Below are positions 26,034 through 34,867 of a DNA stretch of 64,000 bases, piece after piece. A program made the position numbers and the translations under genes. The stretch's first letter is position 1, and each line of letters begins with the position of its first letter. Under the pieces are notes generated by a model. That model ran no database searches. It saw only the letters and a program-made list of their open reading frames with translations, and was not told the DNA's origin. Origin of the DNA: Oleispirillum sp965228165 (GTDB taxonomy: Bacteria > Pseudomonadota > Alphaproteobacteria > Rhodospirillales > Rhodospirillaceae); contig CBDDHB010000003.1 of NCBI GenBank assembly GCA_965228165.1, positions 682,001-746,000 of the forward strand. Reading direction: 5' to 3'.

Positions 26034-26060
26034 GGGCCGCGCTTCGGCGCGGCCCCTTTT
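26034..26060 (+). terminator. Terminator-like hairpin between hydrolase and COG0523 genes
   Basis: Stem GGGCCGCGC, loop TTCG, GCGCGGCCC followed by CTTTTCCCC. It ends the GntR-to-hydrolase unit or reduces read-through into the metal-GTPase operon 36 bases further on. Confidence 0.7.
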
Positions 26061-26095
26061 CCCCTTCCCCTTTCCCCTCGGACGAGGTTTTTCCC

Positions 26096-27988
26096 ATGCC
26101 CGCCGCGTTTCTCGGACCCGATGCCGACCGTATCCCGACGGAGGCCGAGCTTCTCGCCCTGCCCGCCACCTGGATGGCCACCGCCTGCATGGACAGCCGG
26201 TTCCGCCGCCTGTCGGGCTGGATGGGGCTGGCCCCCTGCGCCGCGTTCGCGCGCGCCTTCACCTGCCGGATCAAGGCGCGGCCCGGCATCTTCGGCCTGA
26301 TGCCCTACGCCGCGCGGGTCGGCGACATCGCCGAGGCGGATTTCCGCCTGTTCTATTTCCCCGGGCTCGACGACCCGATGATCGACCGGGTCTCGCTCGC
26401 CGCCGCGATCGCCGCCGCCGACCCCGGCGCGGCGGAGCGCATCCGCGACTTTCCCGCCCACCCCGACTTCGCCGCCGCCTTCGCCATCGCCGAAATCCAT
26501 CTGGCGCTGGCCTGGCGCGAAGGCTCCCTGGGCCTGGCGCTGACCGCGCCGACCCGCCGCCGCGTCGCCGTTCCCGACGGCATCGCCGCGCCGGACGGCG
26601 GTTGGCTGGTTCCTCCCGGCGGGCTGGAGGAAGACCTGCCCGCCTTCGATCTGGCGCGCGATCTGTTCCGCGCGCTGGCCGCCGGGGCGGCCACGGCGAC
26701 GGGGGAAGCCCCCGACGCCCCGCTGTCCGCGGATGTCCCGGCGGAGATGTGGTCGCGGCGGTCCGACGGCGCCCTGGTCGCCCAACCCGCGCCGGACGCC
26801 TCCCGCCGCACCGAGCTTCTGACCTGGGGCGGTGGCGTCCGCGTCGTCTGGACCAAGATCGTCCGCCCCGCCGACCCCGAACCCTATCGCCTGGCGCGCG
26901 TCGCCGCCGGGGCGGAGCCTCCGGACGCGGCGGAAACCGCCGCCGCGCAACGGCCGCAGTTGGTGGTCTTGAGCGGCTTTCTCGGTTCGGGCAAGACCTC
27001 GTTCCTCAACCAGTTCATCGAATTCCACGCGGCGCGCGACCAACTGGTGGCGGTGATCCAGAACGAGATCGGCGAGACCGGGGTGGACGCCAACCTGCTG
27101 GAGGGCGAGGACTCGGTGCTCGCCATCGACGCCGGATGCGTCTGCTGCACCCTGGCGGGAAGCCTGACTCGCGGCCTGCGCCAGCTTTCCGAGGGACTGG
27201 CCCCCGAAATCGTCGTGCTGGAAACCACCGGCCTCGCCAACCCGATGAACATGCTGGGCGAGTTCCACGAAATCGCCGATCTGGCGGAGCTGTCGGCGGT
27301 GGTGACGGTGATCGACGCGGCGCGCTTCTGGGAGAACCTCGCCGCCTCCGACGTCGCGGCGGAGCAGATCGCCGCCGCCGACACGGTGATCCTGAACAAG
27401 TGCGACCTGATCGACGACGCGGCGCGCGAAGCGATCGCCCATGAAATCCGCCACCGCAATCCCGACACGCAGGTCGTCGCGGCGACCCACGGACGGGTCA
27501 ATCCCGCCGTCCTCGGCAACGGCCTGTCCCGCCATGCGGCGGCGGAGCCGACTCCCTGCGGCTGCGGCTGCGGTTGCGGGCACGACCACCACCATGATCA
27601 TCACCACGATCATGACCACGGGCACCACCACGGCCATGATCACGGGCGCCACGACCACCACCATCATCATCACGACCGCCACGGCGTCACCCACCTGGAC
27701 GAAGGCTTCGGCGCGCTGCGCCTCGACCTCGCGCCCACGATCGATCGCGCCGCGCTGATGTGCACCCTGGCGGCCAGCCCCCCCGGCGTAATGCGGATCA
27801 AGGGGGTGGCGATGCTTTCCGGCGAGCCGACGCCGCAGGTGATCCAGCACGTTCCCGGACAAAGCGGCTACGAACCGGCGGCGAAGCCGAATCCGGGCCC
27901 GCCCTTCCTGCTGATCATCGGCCGCGACCTCGACGCGGCGGCGTTGCGCCGCCTGTGGCATCCCCTGCTCAAGGACACCAACCCATGA
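26096..27988 (+). CDS. COG0523-family metal GTPase with N-terminal extension and His-rich linker
   Basis: CobW/ZigA-type G3E GTPase, thought to load metals onto target proteins. The first 285 or so residues form an extra domain I do not recognise. The G domain then has GFLGSGKTSF (Lys300), the metal-site CVCCTL, ETTGLANP and NKCD. Residues about 485-531 form a linker starting CGCGCGCG and containing more than 20 histidines, a likely metal-binding or storage segment. A CobW C-terminal domain follows. Total 630 residues, about twice a normal member. It overlaps exbB by ATGA, tying the GTPase to TonB-dependent uptake; zinc or cobalt is a reasonable guess for the metal. Confidence 0.85.
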   Translation: MPAAFLGPDADRIPTEAELLALPATWMATACMDSRFRRLSGWMGLAPCAAFARAFTCRIKARPGIFGLMPYAARVGDIAEADFRLFYFPGLDDPMIDRVSLAAAIAAADPGAAERIRDFPAHPDFAAAFAIAEIHLALAWREGSLGLALTAPTRRRVAVPDGIAAPDGGWLVPPGGLEEDLPAFDLARDLFRALAAGAATATGEAPDAPLSADVPAEMWSRRSDGALVAQPAPDASRRTELLTWGGGVRVVWTKIVRPADPEPYRLARVAAGAEPPDAAETAAAQRPQLVVLSGFLGSGKTSFLNQFIEFHAARDQLVAVIQNEIGETGVDANLLEGEDSVLAIDAGCVCCTLAGSLTRGLRQLSEGLAPEIVVLETTGLANPMNMLGEFHEIADLAELSAVVTVIDAARFWENLAASDVAAEQIAAADTVILNKCDLIDDAAREAIAHEIRHRNPDTQVVAATHGRVNPAVLGNGLSRHAAAEPTPCGCGCGCGHDHHHDHHHDHDHGHHHGHDHGRHDHHHHHHDRHGVTHLDEGFGALRLDLAPTIDRAALMCTLAASPPGVMRIKGVAMLSGEPTPQVIQHVPGQSGYEPAAKPNPGPPFLLIIGRDLDAAALRRLWHPLLKDTNP

Positions 27989-28590
27989 CCTGGATGGAAC
28001 AAGGCGGCATCCTGATGTGGCCGCTGCTGGCGCTGTCGGTGGCGGCGCTGGCGATCCTGTTTGAACGCGGCATCGCCTTTTCCACCTTCCGCCTGCCCGA
28101 CGCCGAGGCCGAACGCGCCCTGATCGCCGCCGCCCGCGACGGCGACGCGACGGCGGCGCGCGAGATCGCGGCGGCGCAGGCTCCGGCCCTGCTGCCCCTG
28201 GTCGAGGCCCTGATTTCCGCCGATCCGCCGGAAAGCCGCGAACGCGCCGCCGCGATCGCGGTGGAGGAAGCGGTGCGCGGGCTCGACCGCCGCCTGGGAA
28301 CCCTGGCGGTGGCGGGACGGGTGGCGCCGTTGCTCGGGCTCCTCGGCACCGTCCTGGGGATGATCCAGGCCTTTTCCCGCCTGTCCTCGGCGCAGGGGGC
28401 GATCGACATGACGACCCTCGCCGATGGCATCTGGCAGGCGCTTCTGACCACCGCCGCCGGGCTGCTGATCGCGATTCCGGCGGTGGCGGCGCACCAGGTC
28501 TTCCTGCGCCGCGAGGACGGCATCGCCTTCGCCATGGGGCGACTGGCCAACCTGTCGCTCGCCCGCCGGGGCGACGGACGCGCGCCATGA
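27985..28590 (+). CDS. exbB: ExbB/TolQ/MotA-family proton channel
   Basis: 201-residue inner-membrane protein: an N-terminal helix (GGILMWPLLALSVAALAILFE), a cytoplasmic loop and two further helices containing VAPLLGLLGTVLGMIQAF and GIWQALLTTAAGLLIAIPAV, the family signature. It energises TonB with ExbD using the proton gradient. It is coupled by ATGA overlaps to the COG0523 GTPase before it and exbD after it, so this copy is probably dedicated to the same metal-handling system. Confidence 0.88.
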   Translation: MTWMEQGGILMWPLLALSVAALAILFERGIAFSTFRLPDAEAERALIAAARDGDATAAREIAAAQAPALLPLVEALISADPPESRERAAAIAVEEAVRGLDRRLGTLAVAGRVAPLLGLLGTVLGMIQAFSRLSSAQGAIDMTTLADGIWQALLTTAAGLLIAIPAVAAHQVFLRREDGIAFAMGRLANLSLARRGDGRAP

Positions 28591-29009
28591 TTCCGCTGAC
28601 CCGACGCCGCCGCGAAAGCCCGGTGCCCGACGTCACGCCGCTTCTGGACGTCGTCTTCATCCTTCTGATCTTTTTCGTCATCGCCGCCGCCTTCGCCATC
28701 CACGGCGTCGATCTGCGGCTGCCGAAGTCGTCGTCCGCCCGCGCCTATGCCGGACGCCCGTTGGAAATCCTGCTGGCCGCCGACGGCAGCCTGCGCCACA
28801 AGGGCGAGGCGGTCACCCTGCGCGACGTCACCTTCCTGGTCCGCCGCAACGCCGAGGGCGAAAACGGCAACCGCCAGATTCTGCTGATTCCCGACCGCGA
28901 CGCGACGGTCGGCGCGTTCCTGTCCACCGTCAACGCGATTCGGGACAGCGGCGGCGACCGCCTGGTGATCGCCGCCGAGCCCGCGCCGCCGGGCGGAGAC
29001 CGCCCGTGA
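28587..29009 (+). CDS. exbD: ExbD/TolR-family protein
   Basis: 140 residues with one N-terminal membrane helix (LLDVVFILLIFFVIAAAFAI), preceded by VPDVTPLLD whose second Asp is the conserved proton-path residue, and a periplasmic domain ending LVIAAEPAPPG. Partner of ExbB and TonB. Both ends overlap its neighbours (ATGA, GTGA). Confidence 0.88.
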   Translation: MIPLTRRRRESPVPDVTPLLDVVFILLIFFVIAAAFAIHGVDLRLPKSSSARAYAGRPLEILLAADGSLRHKGEAVTLRDVTFLVRRNAEGENGNRQILLIPDRDATVGAFLSTVNAIRDSGGDRLVIAAEPAPPGGDRP

Positions 29010-29524
29010 CCGACGGCGAACGCATCGCCGCCGCCCTGGCGGTGTCGGTCTCCCTGCATTGGCTGGCCTTGAGCGGCTGGGTCTCCGAGCCGCCGTCGCC
29101 CTCCCCCGGCGACGAAACCGTCGTCATCGACCTGTCCGCCACCGACGTCGGGGTCAGCCTGGCCGCGCCGATCGTCCTGGAACAGGAAGCGCCGTCCCCG
29201 CCGCAGGCCCCCAACGCCGCCGCCGACCGCCGCCGCGAGGCCCTGGTCGGCTACCTCGATCAGGTTTCCGAATCGGTGCATGCCCGCCGCGCCGCCTCGG
29301 GCGCGGGCCGCCGCCTGATCGGCAACGCCCTGGTGCGGGTGGTCATCGACGGCGACGGACGATTCGCCGCCGCCGCCCTGATTCGCGGCTCGGGCGATCC
29401 GGTCCTCGACGCCGACGCGGTGCGCGCGGTGCGCGCCGCCTCGGGCACGGTGCCGCGCCCGCGCATCCTGGGCGACGGCGCGCTCGCCATCACCCTGGCG
29501 GTGAAATATCAGTTCGGATTGTAA
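29006..29524 (+). CDS. TonB-family energy transducer
   Basis: 172 residues: N-terminal helix (IAAALAVSVSLHWLALSGW), a short Pro-rich stretch (QEAPSPPQAPN) and a TonB C-terminal domain (NALVRVVIDGDGRFAAAALI, DADAVRAVRAASG). The linker is much shorter than in classical TonB, so reach across the periplasm would be limited. GTG start at 29006 overlaps the exbD stop. It ends the operon; no TonB-dependent receptor is in the window. Confidence 0.8.
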   Translation: MTDGERIAAALAVSVSLHWLALSGWVSEPPSPSPGDETVVIDLSATDVGVSLAAPIVLEQEAPSPPQAPNAAADRRREALVGYLDQVSESVHARRAASGAGRRLIGNALVRVVIDGDGRFAAAALIRGSGDPVLDADAVRAVRAASGTVPRPRILGDGALAITLAVKYQFGL

Positions 29525-29537
29525 GAAAAAGCGCCCG

Positions 29538-29572
29538 GAAAAGACGAAACCCGCCGCTTTAGGCGACGGGTT
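29538..29572 (-). terminator. Terminator downstream of tRNA-Ala
   Basis: On the minus strand AACCCGTCGC, loop CTAAA, GCGGCGGGTT, then TTCGTCTTTTCC. It immediately follows the tRNA gene and separates it from the convergent tonB-type gene. Confidence 0.65.
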
Positions 29573-29577
29573 CCGAT

Positions 29578-29653
<76 letters not shown>

Positions 29654-29775
29654 AATCCTGGGAAACCGGCGGGTCCGGACGGGCCCGGTCGGTCATGGGT
29701 GGCGCAAGTTAGTCTGAGATTCGCGCCTTCGCAACAAAAAAATCGCCCCATCGCAGATGGCCGGAAAACTCCGGT

Positions 29776-30117
29776 TTAATCCTCGTCCGCCGTGCCCAGG
29801 TGATCAATCACCTCGGCCATGTCGTCGTCCTCGGCAAGATCGGAGGCATCCTCGATCAAGGCGTCGTCGGCCTCGTCGTCATCGACCTCGACCTCGTCGA
29901 TCGCGTCGTCGTCCTCGATCAACGCCGCCGCCTTCGGCTTCGGCTCCGGCACCGCGTGAACGGGGGCCTTCTTGACGCCGCGCCGCACCTTGGCCACCGC
30001 GTCGGGCGCATTCTCGCTGCCGCACTTCGGGCAGAGAATCGGATTGCGCTGCATGTCGTAGAAACGGGTGCCGCAGTTCAAGCAGGTGCGCTTGCTGCCC
30101 CATTCCGGTTTGGTCAT
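29776..30117 (-). CDS. TIGR02300 (FYDLN acid) family protein
   Basis: 113 residues. The N-terminus has a zinc-ribbon-like pair CLNCGTRFYD and CPKCGSEN, the FYD(L/M) feature that names the family; the C-terminal half is almost entirely Asp, Glu and Ala. Function unknown; in alphaproteobacteria it is usually beside aroA, as here, but on the opposite strand. ATG 30117 has a perfect GGGAGGAGA ribosome site. A longer frame upstream lacks support. Confidence 0.88.
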   Translation of the reverse strand: MTKPEWGSKRTCLNCGTRFYDMQRNPILCPKCGSENAPDAVAKVRRGVKKAPVHAVPEPKPKAAALIEDDDAIDEVEVDDDEADDALIEDASDLAEDDDMAEVIDHLGTADED

Positions 30118-30395
30118 GGATCTCCTCCCTCGCGGCGATCGTCGGCATCGAACCTGCGGCAACCGTCCGCGGCGCCGACGAACAGGACCGGAAACGCGCA
30201 TTTGCCATGAAGCGATTTCGCTGTCAAAGCGTTTTATCCGGGGCCCGCGTCGGCGGCGGCGATCCGCCCCCTCCGGAACCCCCATATCACGAACCGCGCC
30301 CGCCGCGAAAGAGCCTCGCGCGGGCAAGACTCTGGCCTCGTCCCCGGCAAGTGTGCTAGGAGGAGGACCGTTTCCCCCTCCGGCAGAGGCCGCGC

Positions 30396-31754
30396 ATGAC
30401 GCACCCGACCCAGCCCTCCCCCCTCCCCGACGCGCCGATCCCGGCGACCTCGGCGCGCGCCCGCGCCCTCTCCGGCACGGCGCGGGTTCCGGGCGACAAG
30501 TCGATCTCCCACCGCGCCCTGATGTTCGGAGCGCTGGCGGTGGGGCGGTCCCGCGTCGCCGGCCTGCTGGAGGGCGAGGACGTGCTCTCCACCGCCGCCG
30601 CGATGCGGGCGATGGGGGCGACGGTGACGCGCGAGACGGACGGAACCTGGACGGTGGACGGCGTCGGCGTCGGCGGCCTTGCCGAACCCGCCGAGGTCAT
30701 CGACATGGGCAACGCCGGAACCGGGGTGCGCCTGCTGATGGGTCTGGTCGCCACCCACCCGATCACCGCGATCTTCACCGGCGACGCCAGCCTGCGCCGC
30801 CGCCCGATGAACCGGGTGATCGCGCCCCTGTCGCAATTCGGCGCGACCTTCATGGGGCGCGAGGGCGGGCGGCTGCCGCTCGCCATCACCGGCAATCCGA
30901 CGCCGACGCCGGTCTGCTATACCGTGCCGGTCGCCTCCGCCCAGGTGAAGTCGGCGGTGCTGCTGGCGGGGCTGAACACCCCCGGCCTGACCACGGTGAT
31001 CGAGCCGGTCGCCACCCGCGACCACACCGAACGCATGCTCAAGGGTTTCGGCGCGGACATCTCGGTCGCTGTCGCCACCGACGGCGCGCGCACCATCTCC
31101 CTGGTCGGCCAGCCGCGTTTGCACCCCTGCGACGTCGCGGTGCCCGCCGATCCGTCGTCGGCTGCCTTTCCCGCGGTGGCGGCGCTGCTGGTGCCGGGAT
31201 CGGAGATTCTGCTGCCCGAGGTCGGCACCAACCCGCTGCGCTTCGGCCTGTTCCAGACCCTGGTCGAGATGGGGGCGGAGATCGCCCTGTTGAACCCGCG
31301 CGAGGTCGCGGGCGAACCGGTCGCCGACCTGCGCGTCCGCGCCTCGGCGCTTTCCGGCATCGACGTCCCGGCGGACCGCGCCCCCAGCATGATCGACGAA
31401 TACCCGATCCTCGCCATCGCCGCCGCCTGCGCCGCCGGAACCACCCGGATGCGCGGTCTGGCGGAACTGCGGGTCAAGGAAAGCAACCGCTTCGACGCGG
31501 TGGTGAACGGCCTTGCCGCCTGCGGCGCGGCGGTGGAGGCGATCGGCGACGACATCCTGGTGCACGGCGCGGGCCGCCCGCCGAAGGGCGGCGGAGCGAT
31601 TGCCGCCAACCTCGACCACCGCATCGCCATGGCCTTCCTGGTTCTGGGGGCGGTCGCCGAGGAACCGGTGACGATCGACGACATCCGCTCGGTGGACACC
31701 AGCTTCCCCGGCTTCGCGGATCTGATGAACGGCTTGGGGATGAACCTGTCATGA
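30396..31754 (+). CDS. aroA: 3-phosphoshikimate 1-carboxyvinyltransferase (EPSP synthase)
   Basis: Joins shikimate-3-phosphate and PEP in the shikimate pathway. The 452-residue protein has VPGDKSISHRALMFGALA (Lys/Ser substrate contacts), NAGTGVRLLMGLVA, the active-site DRAPSMIDEYP and LRVKESNRFDAV, as in the class II type common in alphaproteobacteria. It overlaps cmk by ATGA and begins the aroA-cmk-rpsA run. The 278 bases before it contain AGGAGGAGG at about 30359 but no clear promoter. Confidence 0.95.
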   Translation: MTHPTQPSPLPDAPIPATSARARALSGTARVPGDKSISHRALMFGALAVGRSRVAGLLEGEDVLSTAAAMRAMGATVTRETDGTWTVDGVGVGGLAEPAEVIDMGNAGTGVRLLMGLVATHPITAIFTGDASLRRRPMNRVIAPLSQFGATFMGREGGRLPLAITGNPTPTPVCYTVPVASAQVKSAVLLAGLNTPGLTTVIEPVATRDHTERMLKGFGADISVAVATDGARTISLVGQPRLHPCDVAVPADPSSAAFPAVAALLVPGSEILLPEVGTNPLRFGLFQTLVEMGAEIALLNPREVAGEPVADLRVRASALSGIDVPADRAPSMIDEYPILAIAAACAAGTTRMRGLAELRVKESNRFDAVVNGLAACGAAVEAIGDDILVHGAGRPPKGGGAIAANLDHRIAMAFLVLGAVAEEPVTIDDIRSVDTSFPGFADLMNGLGMNLS

Positions 31755-32398
31755 TCGTCGCCATCGACGGCCCGGCGGGCGCGGGCAAAGGCACCCTGGC
31801 GCGCCGCCTCGCCCGCGAATTCGATTTGGCCTACCTCGACACCGGGGCGCTCTATCGCGCCGTCGGCGTGCGGGTGCTGGAGATGGGGGCCGACCCCGCC
31901 GACCCCGCCTCCGCCGTCCACGCGGCGCGCACCCTGGACCTCGCGAGTCTCGAGTCGCCCCGCCTGCGCGACGAGGACGCCGCCGACGCCGCCTCCAAGG
32001 TGGCGGCGATCCCGGAGGTTCGCTCCGTCCTCCTCGACTTCCAGCGCGATTTCGCCAAAAACCCGCCAAGCCCTTGCAAAGGCGCGGTTCTGGACGGCCG
32101 GGACATCGGCACCGTGGTCTGCCCGCAGGCCGACCTGAAGGTCTTCGTCACCGCCTCGGTCAGGGAACGGGCGCGCCGACGGACCTTGGAGTTGCAGGAC
32201 AAGGGCATCGACGCTATACAGGACCGCGTTCTCGCCGACATGATCGAACGCGACGAACGCGACCGCGACCGGAAGACGGCGCCGCTTGCCACGGCGGACG
32301 ACGCCATCGTCCTGGACACCACCGAAATCGACGCCGATGCGGTTTTCGACCGCGTCGCCGCCCTTTTCCGTTCCAGGACCGGACAAATCGCGGATTGA
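31751..32398 (+). CDS. cmk: Cytidylate kinase
   Basis: Phosphorylates CMP and dCMP with ATP. 215 residues with P-loop IDGPAGAGKGTLARRLA, YLDTGALYRAVGVR, VLDGRDIGTVVCP and the lid RERARRRTLEL. Its position between aroA and rpsA is widely conserved in Proteobacteria. The start overlaps the aroA stop. Confidence 0.95.
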   Translation: MIVAIDGPAGAGKGTLARRLAREFDLAYLDTGALYRAVGVRVLEMGADPADPASAVHAARTLDLASLESPRLRDEDAADAASKVAAIPEVRSVLLDFQRDFAKNPPSPCKGAVLDGRDIGTVVCPQADLKVFVTASVRERARRRTLELQDKGIDAIQDRVLADMIERDERDRDRKTAPLATADDAIVLDTTEIDADAVFDRVAALFRSRTGQIAD

Positions 32399-32555
32399 AG
32401 ACCGGAGAAATCCGGAAACGACAGGCCGCCCCCCTGGCGCGACGATCCCGCGCCGAGAGGACGGTTTTTGGTGCAACAAGGTCGCACGCGCGGCAAGACC
32501 GCCGGAACAAACCGGTTGGCCCGAATAGCGACACGTGAAAAGGAACCCCTTCGGC

Positions 32556-34262
32556 ATGACCGAAACCCAAGCCATTCCCGGCGCGATGGAAAACTTCGCC
32601 GCCCTTCTGGAAGAATCGTTCGCTCAGAACGCGAGCCTCGAAGGCTCCGTCATCATCGGACGCATCGTCAGCATCACCAGCGATTTCGCCCTCGTCGACG
32701 TCGGACTGAAGTCCGAGGGTCGCGTCCCGTTGAAGGAATTCGGCCATCGCGCCGAAATCAAGATCGGCGACACCATCGAGGTCTTCGTCGACCGCTACGA
32801 AGACCGTGACGGCCTGGTCGTCCTGTCGCGCGAAAAGGCGCGGCGCGAGGAATCCTGGAACGAACTGGAAAAGGCGTTCGAGGGCAACCAGCGCGTCAAC
32901 GGCGTGATCTTCGGCCGGGTCAAGGGCGGCTTCACCGTCGATCTGTCCGGCGCGGTGGCGTTCCTGCCGGGCAGCCAGGTGGACATCCGCCCGGTGCGCG
33001 ACATCGGCCCGCTGATGGGCCAGGCGCAGCCGTTCCAGATTCTGAAGATGGACCGCTCGCGCGGCAACATCGTCGTCTCCCGCCGCGCGGTCCTGGAAGA
33101 GACCCGCGCCGAACAGCGTTCCGAACTGATCGAGAACCTGAAGGAAGGCCAGATCCTCGACGGCGTGGTCAAGAACATCACCGACTACGGCGCGTTCGTC
33201 GATCTGGGCGGCGTCGATGGCCTGCTGCACGTCACCGACATCGCCTGGAAGCGCATCAACCACCCGGCGGAAGCGCTGTCCATCGGCCAGACCATCAAGG
33301 TGCAGGTGATCCGCTTCAACTCGGAAACCCAGCGCATCAGCCTGGGCATGAAGCAGCTCGAAGCCGATCCGTGGTCGGGCGTCGAGGGCAAGTACCCGGT
33401 CGGCACCAAGTTCACCGGCCGCGTCACCAACATCACCGACTACGGCGCGTTCGTCGAACTGGAACCGGGCGTCGAAGGCCTGGTCCACGTCTCCGAAATG
33501 TCCTGGACCAAGAAGAACATCCACCCCGGCAAGATCGTTTCGACCAGCCAGGAAGTGGACGTCATGGTTCTCGACGTCGATCCCAACAAGCGCCGCATCA
33601 GCCTGGGTCTGAAGCAGTGCCTGTCCAACCCGTGGACCGACTTCATGGCCAACCACCCGGTCGGTTCGACCCTCGAAGGCGAGATCAAGAACATCACCGA
33701 ATTTGGCATGTTCGTCGGCCTGCCGGGCGAGATCGACGGCATGGTCCACCTCTCCGACATCTCGTGGGAAATGACCGGCGAGGAAGCGGTGAAGTCCTTC
33801 AAGAAGGGCGACATGGTCACCGCCAAGATTCTCGACGTCGACGTGGACAAGGAGCGCATCAGCCTCGGCCTGAAGCAGCTGACCAACGACCCCTTCGAGA
33901 ACGCCACCAAGGGCCTGAAGAAGGGCGCGGTGGTCACCTGCGTGGTGACGCAGGTCACCGACGGCGGACTTGAGGTCTCGACCGCCGAAGGCGGCGCCAC
34001 CGGCTTCATCCGCAAGGGCGATCTGTCGCGCGAACGCTCCGAGCAGCGGGTCGAACGCTTCGCCGTCGGCGAAAAGGTCGATGCCAAGATCGTGCAGATC
34101 GACGCCAAGAGCCGCAAGCTCTCGCTCTCGATCAAGGCGCGCGAGATGGAAGAGGAAAAGCAGGCGATGGCCGAGTACGGTTCCACCGACTCCGGCGCGT
34201 CGCTGGGCGACATCCTGGGCGCGGCCCTGCGCCAGGCCCAGGACGAGAAGGCCAATTCCTGA
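32556..34262 (+). CDS. rpsA: 30S ribosomal protein S1
   Basis: Binds mRNA and helps load it on the 30S subunit. The 568-residue protein contains six S1 (OB-fold) repeats, with repeated cores such as ITDYGAFVDLGGVDGLLHVTD, ITDYGAFVELEPGVEGLVHVS and ITEFGMFVGLPGEIDGMVHLS. An in-frame GTG lies 21 bases upstream; ATG 32556 (MTETQAIPG) fits alphaproteobacterial S1 and follows AAAGGA. A strong terminator follows. Confidence 0.96.
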   Translation: MTETQAIPGAMENFAALLEESFAQNASLEGSVIIGRIVSITSDFALVDVGLKSEGRVPLKEFGHRAEIKIGDTIEVFVDRYEDRDGLVVLSREKARREESWNELEKAFEGNQRVNGVIFGRVKGGFTVDLSGAVAFLPGSQVDIRPVRDIGPLMGQAQPFQILKMDRSRGNIVVSRRAVLEETRAEQRSELIENLKEGQILDGVVKNITDYGAFVDLGGVDGLLHVTDIAWKRINHPAEALSIGQTIKVQVIRFNSETQRISLGMKQLEADPWSGVEGKYPVGTKFTGRVTNITDYGAFVELEPGVEGLVHVSEMSWTKKNIHPGKIVSTSQEVDVMVLDVDPNKRRISLGLKQCLSNPWTDFMANHPVGSTLEGEIKNITEFGMFVGLPGEIDGMVHLSDISWEMTGEEAVKSFKKGDMVTAKILDVDVDKERISLGLKQLTNDPFENATKGLKKGAVVTCVVTQVTDGGLEVSTAEGGATGFIRKGDLSRERSEQRVERFAVGEKVDAKIVQIDAKSRKLSLSIKAREMEEEKQAMAEYGSTDSGASLGDILGAALRQAQDEKANS

Positions 34263-34289
34263 TCCCCTGATGCGGGACCGGGTCACGGA

Positions 34290-34320
34290 AAACGCCGCCC
34301 CCTCGGGCGGCGTTTTTCTT
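34290..34320 (+). terminator. Rho-independent terminator after rpsA
   Basis: AACGCCGCCC, loop CCTC, GGGCGGCGTT followed by TTTCTTT: a textbook hairpin with a T run. Confidence 0.9.
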
Positions 34321-34515
34321 TCCCTGGAAAAGGCTTTCCCTTGAGAGGGTTAACCTTGATGCCGGGGGCGAAATCTGGCAGTCTTGGAGGCACGTATCGT
34401 CAGGACGGCCTTCCGTCTTGCCCGGGCGCGTGGGTTTTCGCCCTGGGAAGCAAGGGTTTCGGCATGCATCGGGGCCGGACATCCGCCTCCACTGAACCGT
34501 CGGGGATTGCACGCT

Positions 34516-34806
34516 ATGACAAAGTCTGAACTGATCGCGCGCCTGGCCGAACGCAACCCACACCTCTATCAGCGGGATGTGGAGCGGATCGTCGCCACCA
34601 TTTTCGAGGAAATCACCACCGCGCTCGCCCGCGGCGACCGGGTGGAACTGCGCGGCTTCGGCGCGTTCTCCACCAAAACCCGCGACGCCCGCACCGGGCG
34701 CAACCCGCGCACCGGCGACGCGGTGCGGGTCGGCTCCAAGGTGGTGCCCTATTTCAAGACCGGCAAGCAGTTGCGCGATCTGCTCAACGACGGCGACGCC
34801 GACTGA
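34516..34806 (+). CDS. ihfB: Integration host factor beta subunit
   Basis: DNA-bending nucleoid protein, forms a heterodimer with IhfA. 96 residues of the HU/IHF fold: KSELIARLAERNPHLYQRDV, VELRGFGAFSTKTRDARTGRNPRTG with the DNA-intercalating arm around GRNPRTGD, and KVVPYFKTGKQLRDLLN. Position after rpsA is conserved. The frame is open for 44 codons upstream, but ATG 34516 gives the family N-terminus MTKSELI. The 195-bp leader from the rpsA terminator probably holds its promoter. Confidence 0.95.
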   Translation: MTKSELIARLAERNPHLYQRDVERIVATIFEEITTALARGDRVELRGFGAFSTKTRDARTGRNPRTGDAVRVGSKVVPYFKTGKQLRDLLNDGDAD

Positions 34807-34867
34807 CGTTTCCGCCGCGCCGGTTCCTGCCCCCGGCGCGGCGTCCTCCGACAGGGATTTGTTCGCC

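Noticed and set aside
27541..27690. His-codon-rich tract as a DNA tandem repeat unrelated to coding
   Set aside because: It stays in frame within the COG0523 gene at the place where family members have His-rich metal-binding segments.
26012..28699. Minus-strand 895-codon frame opposite the COG0523-exbB genes
   Set aside because: Antisense shadow made of Arg/Gly/Val repeats; the plus strand shows coupled genes with clear motifs.
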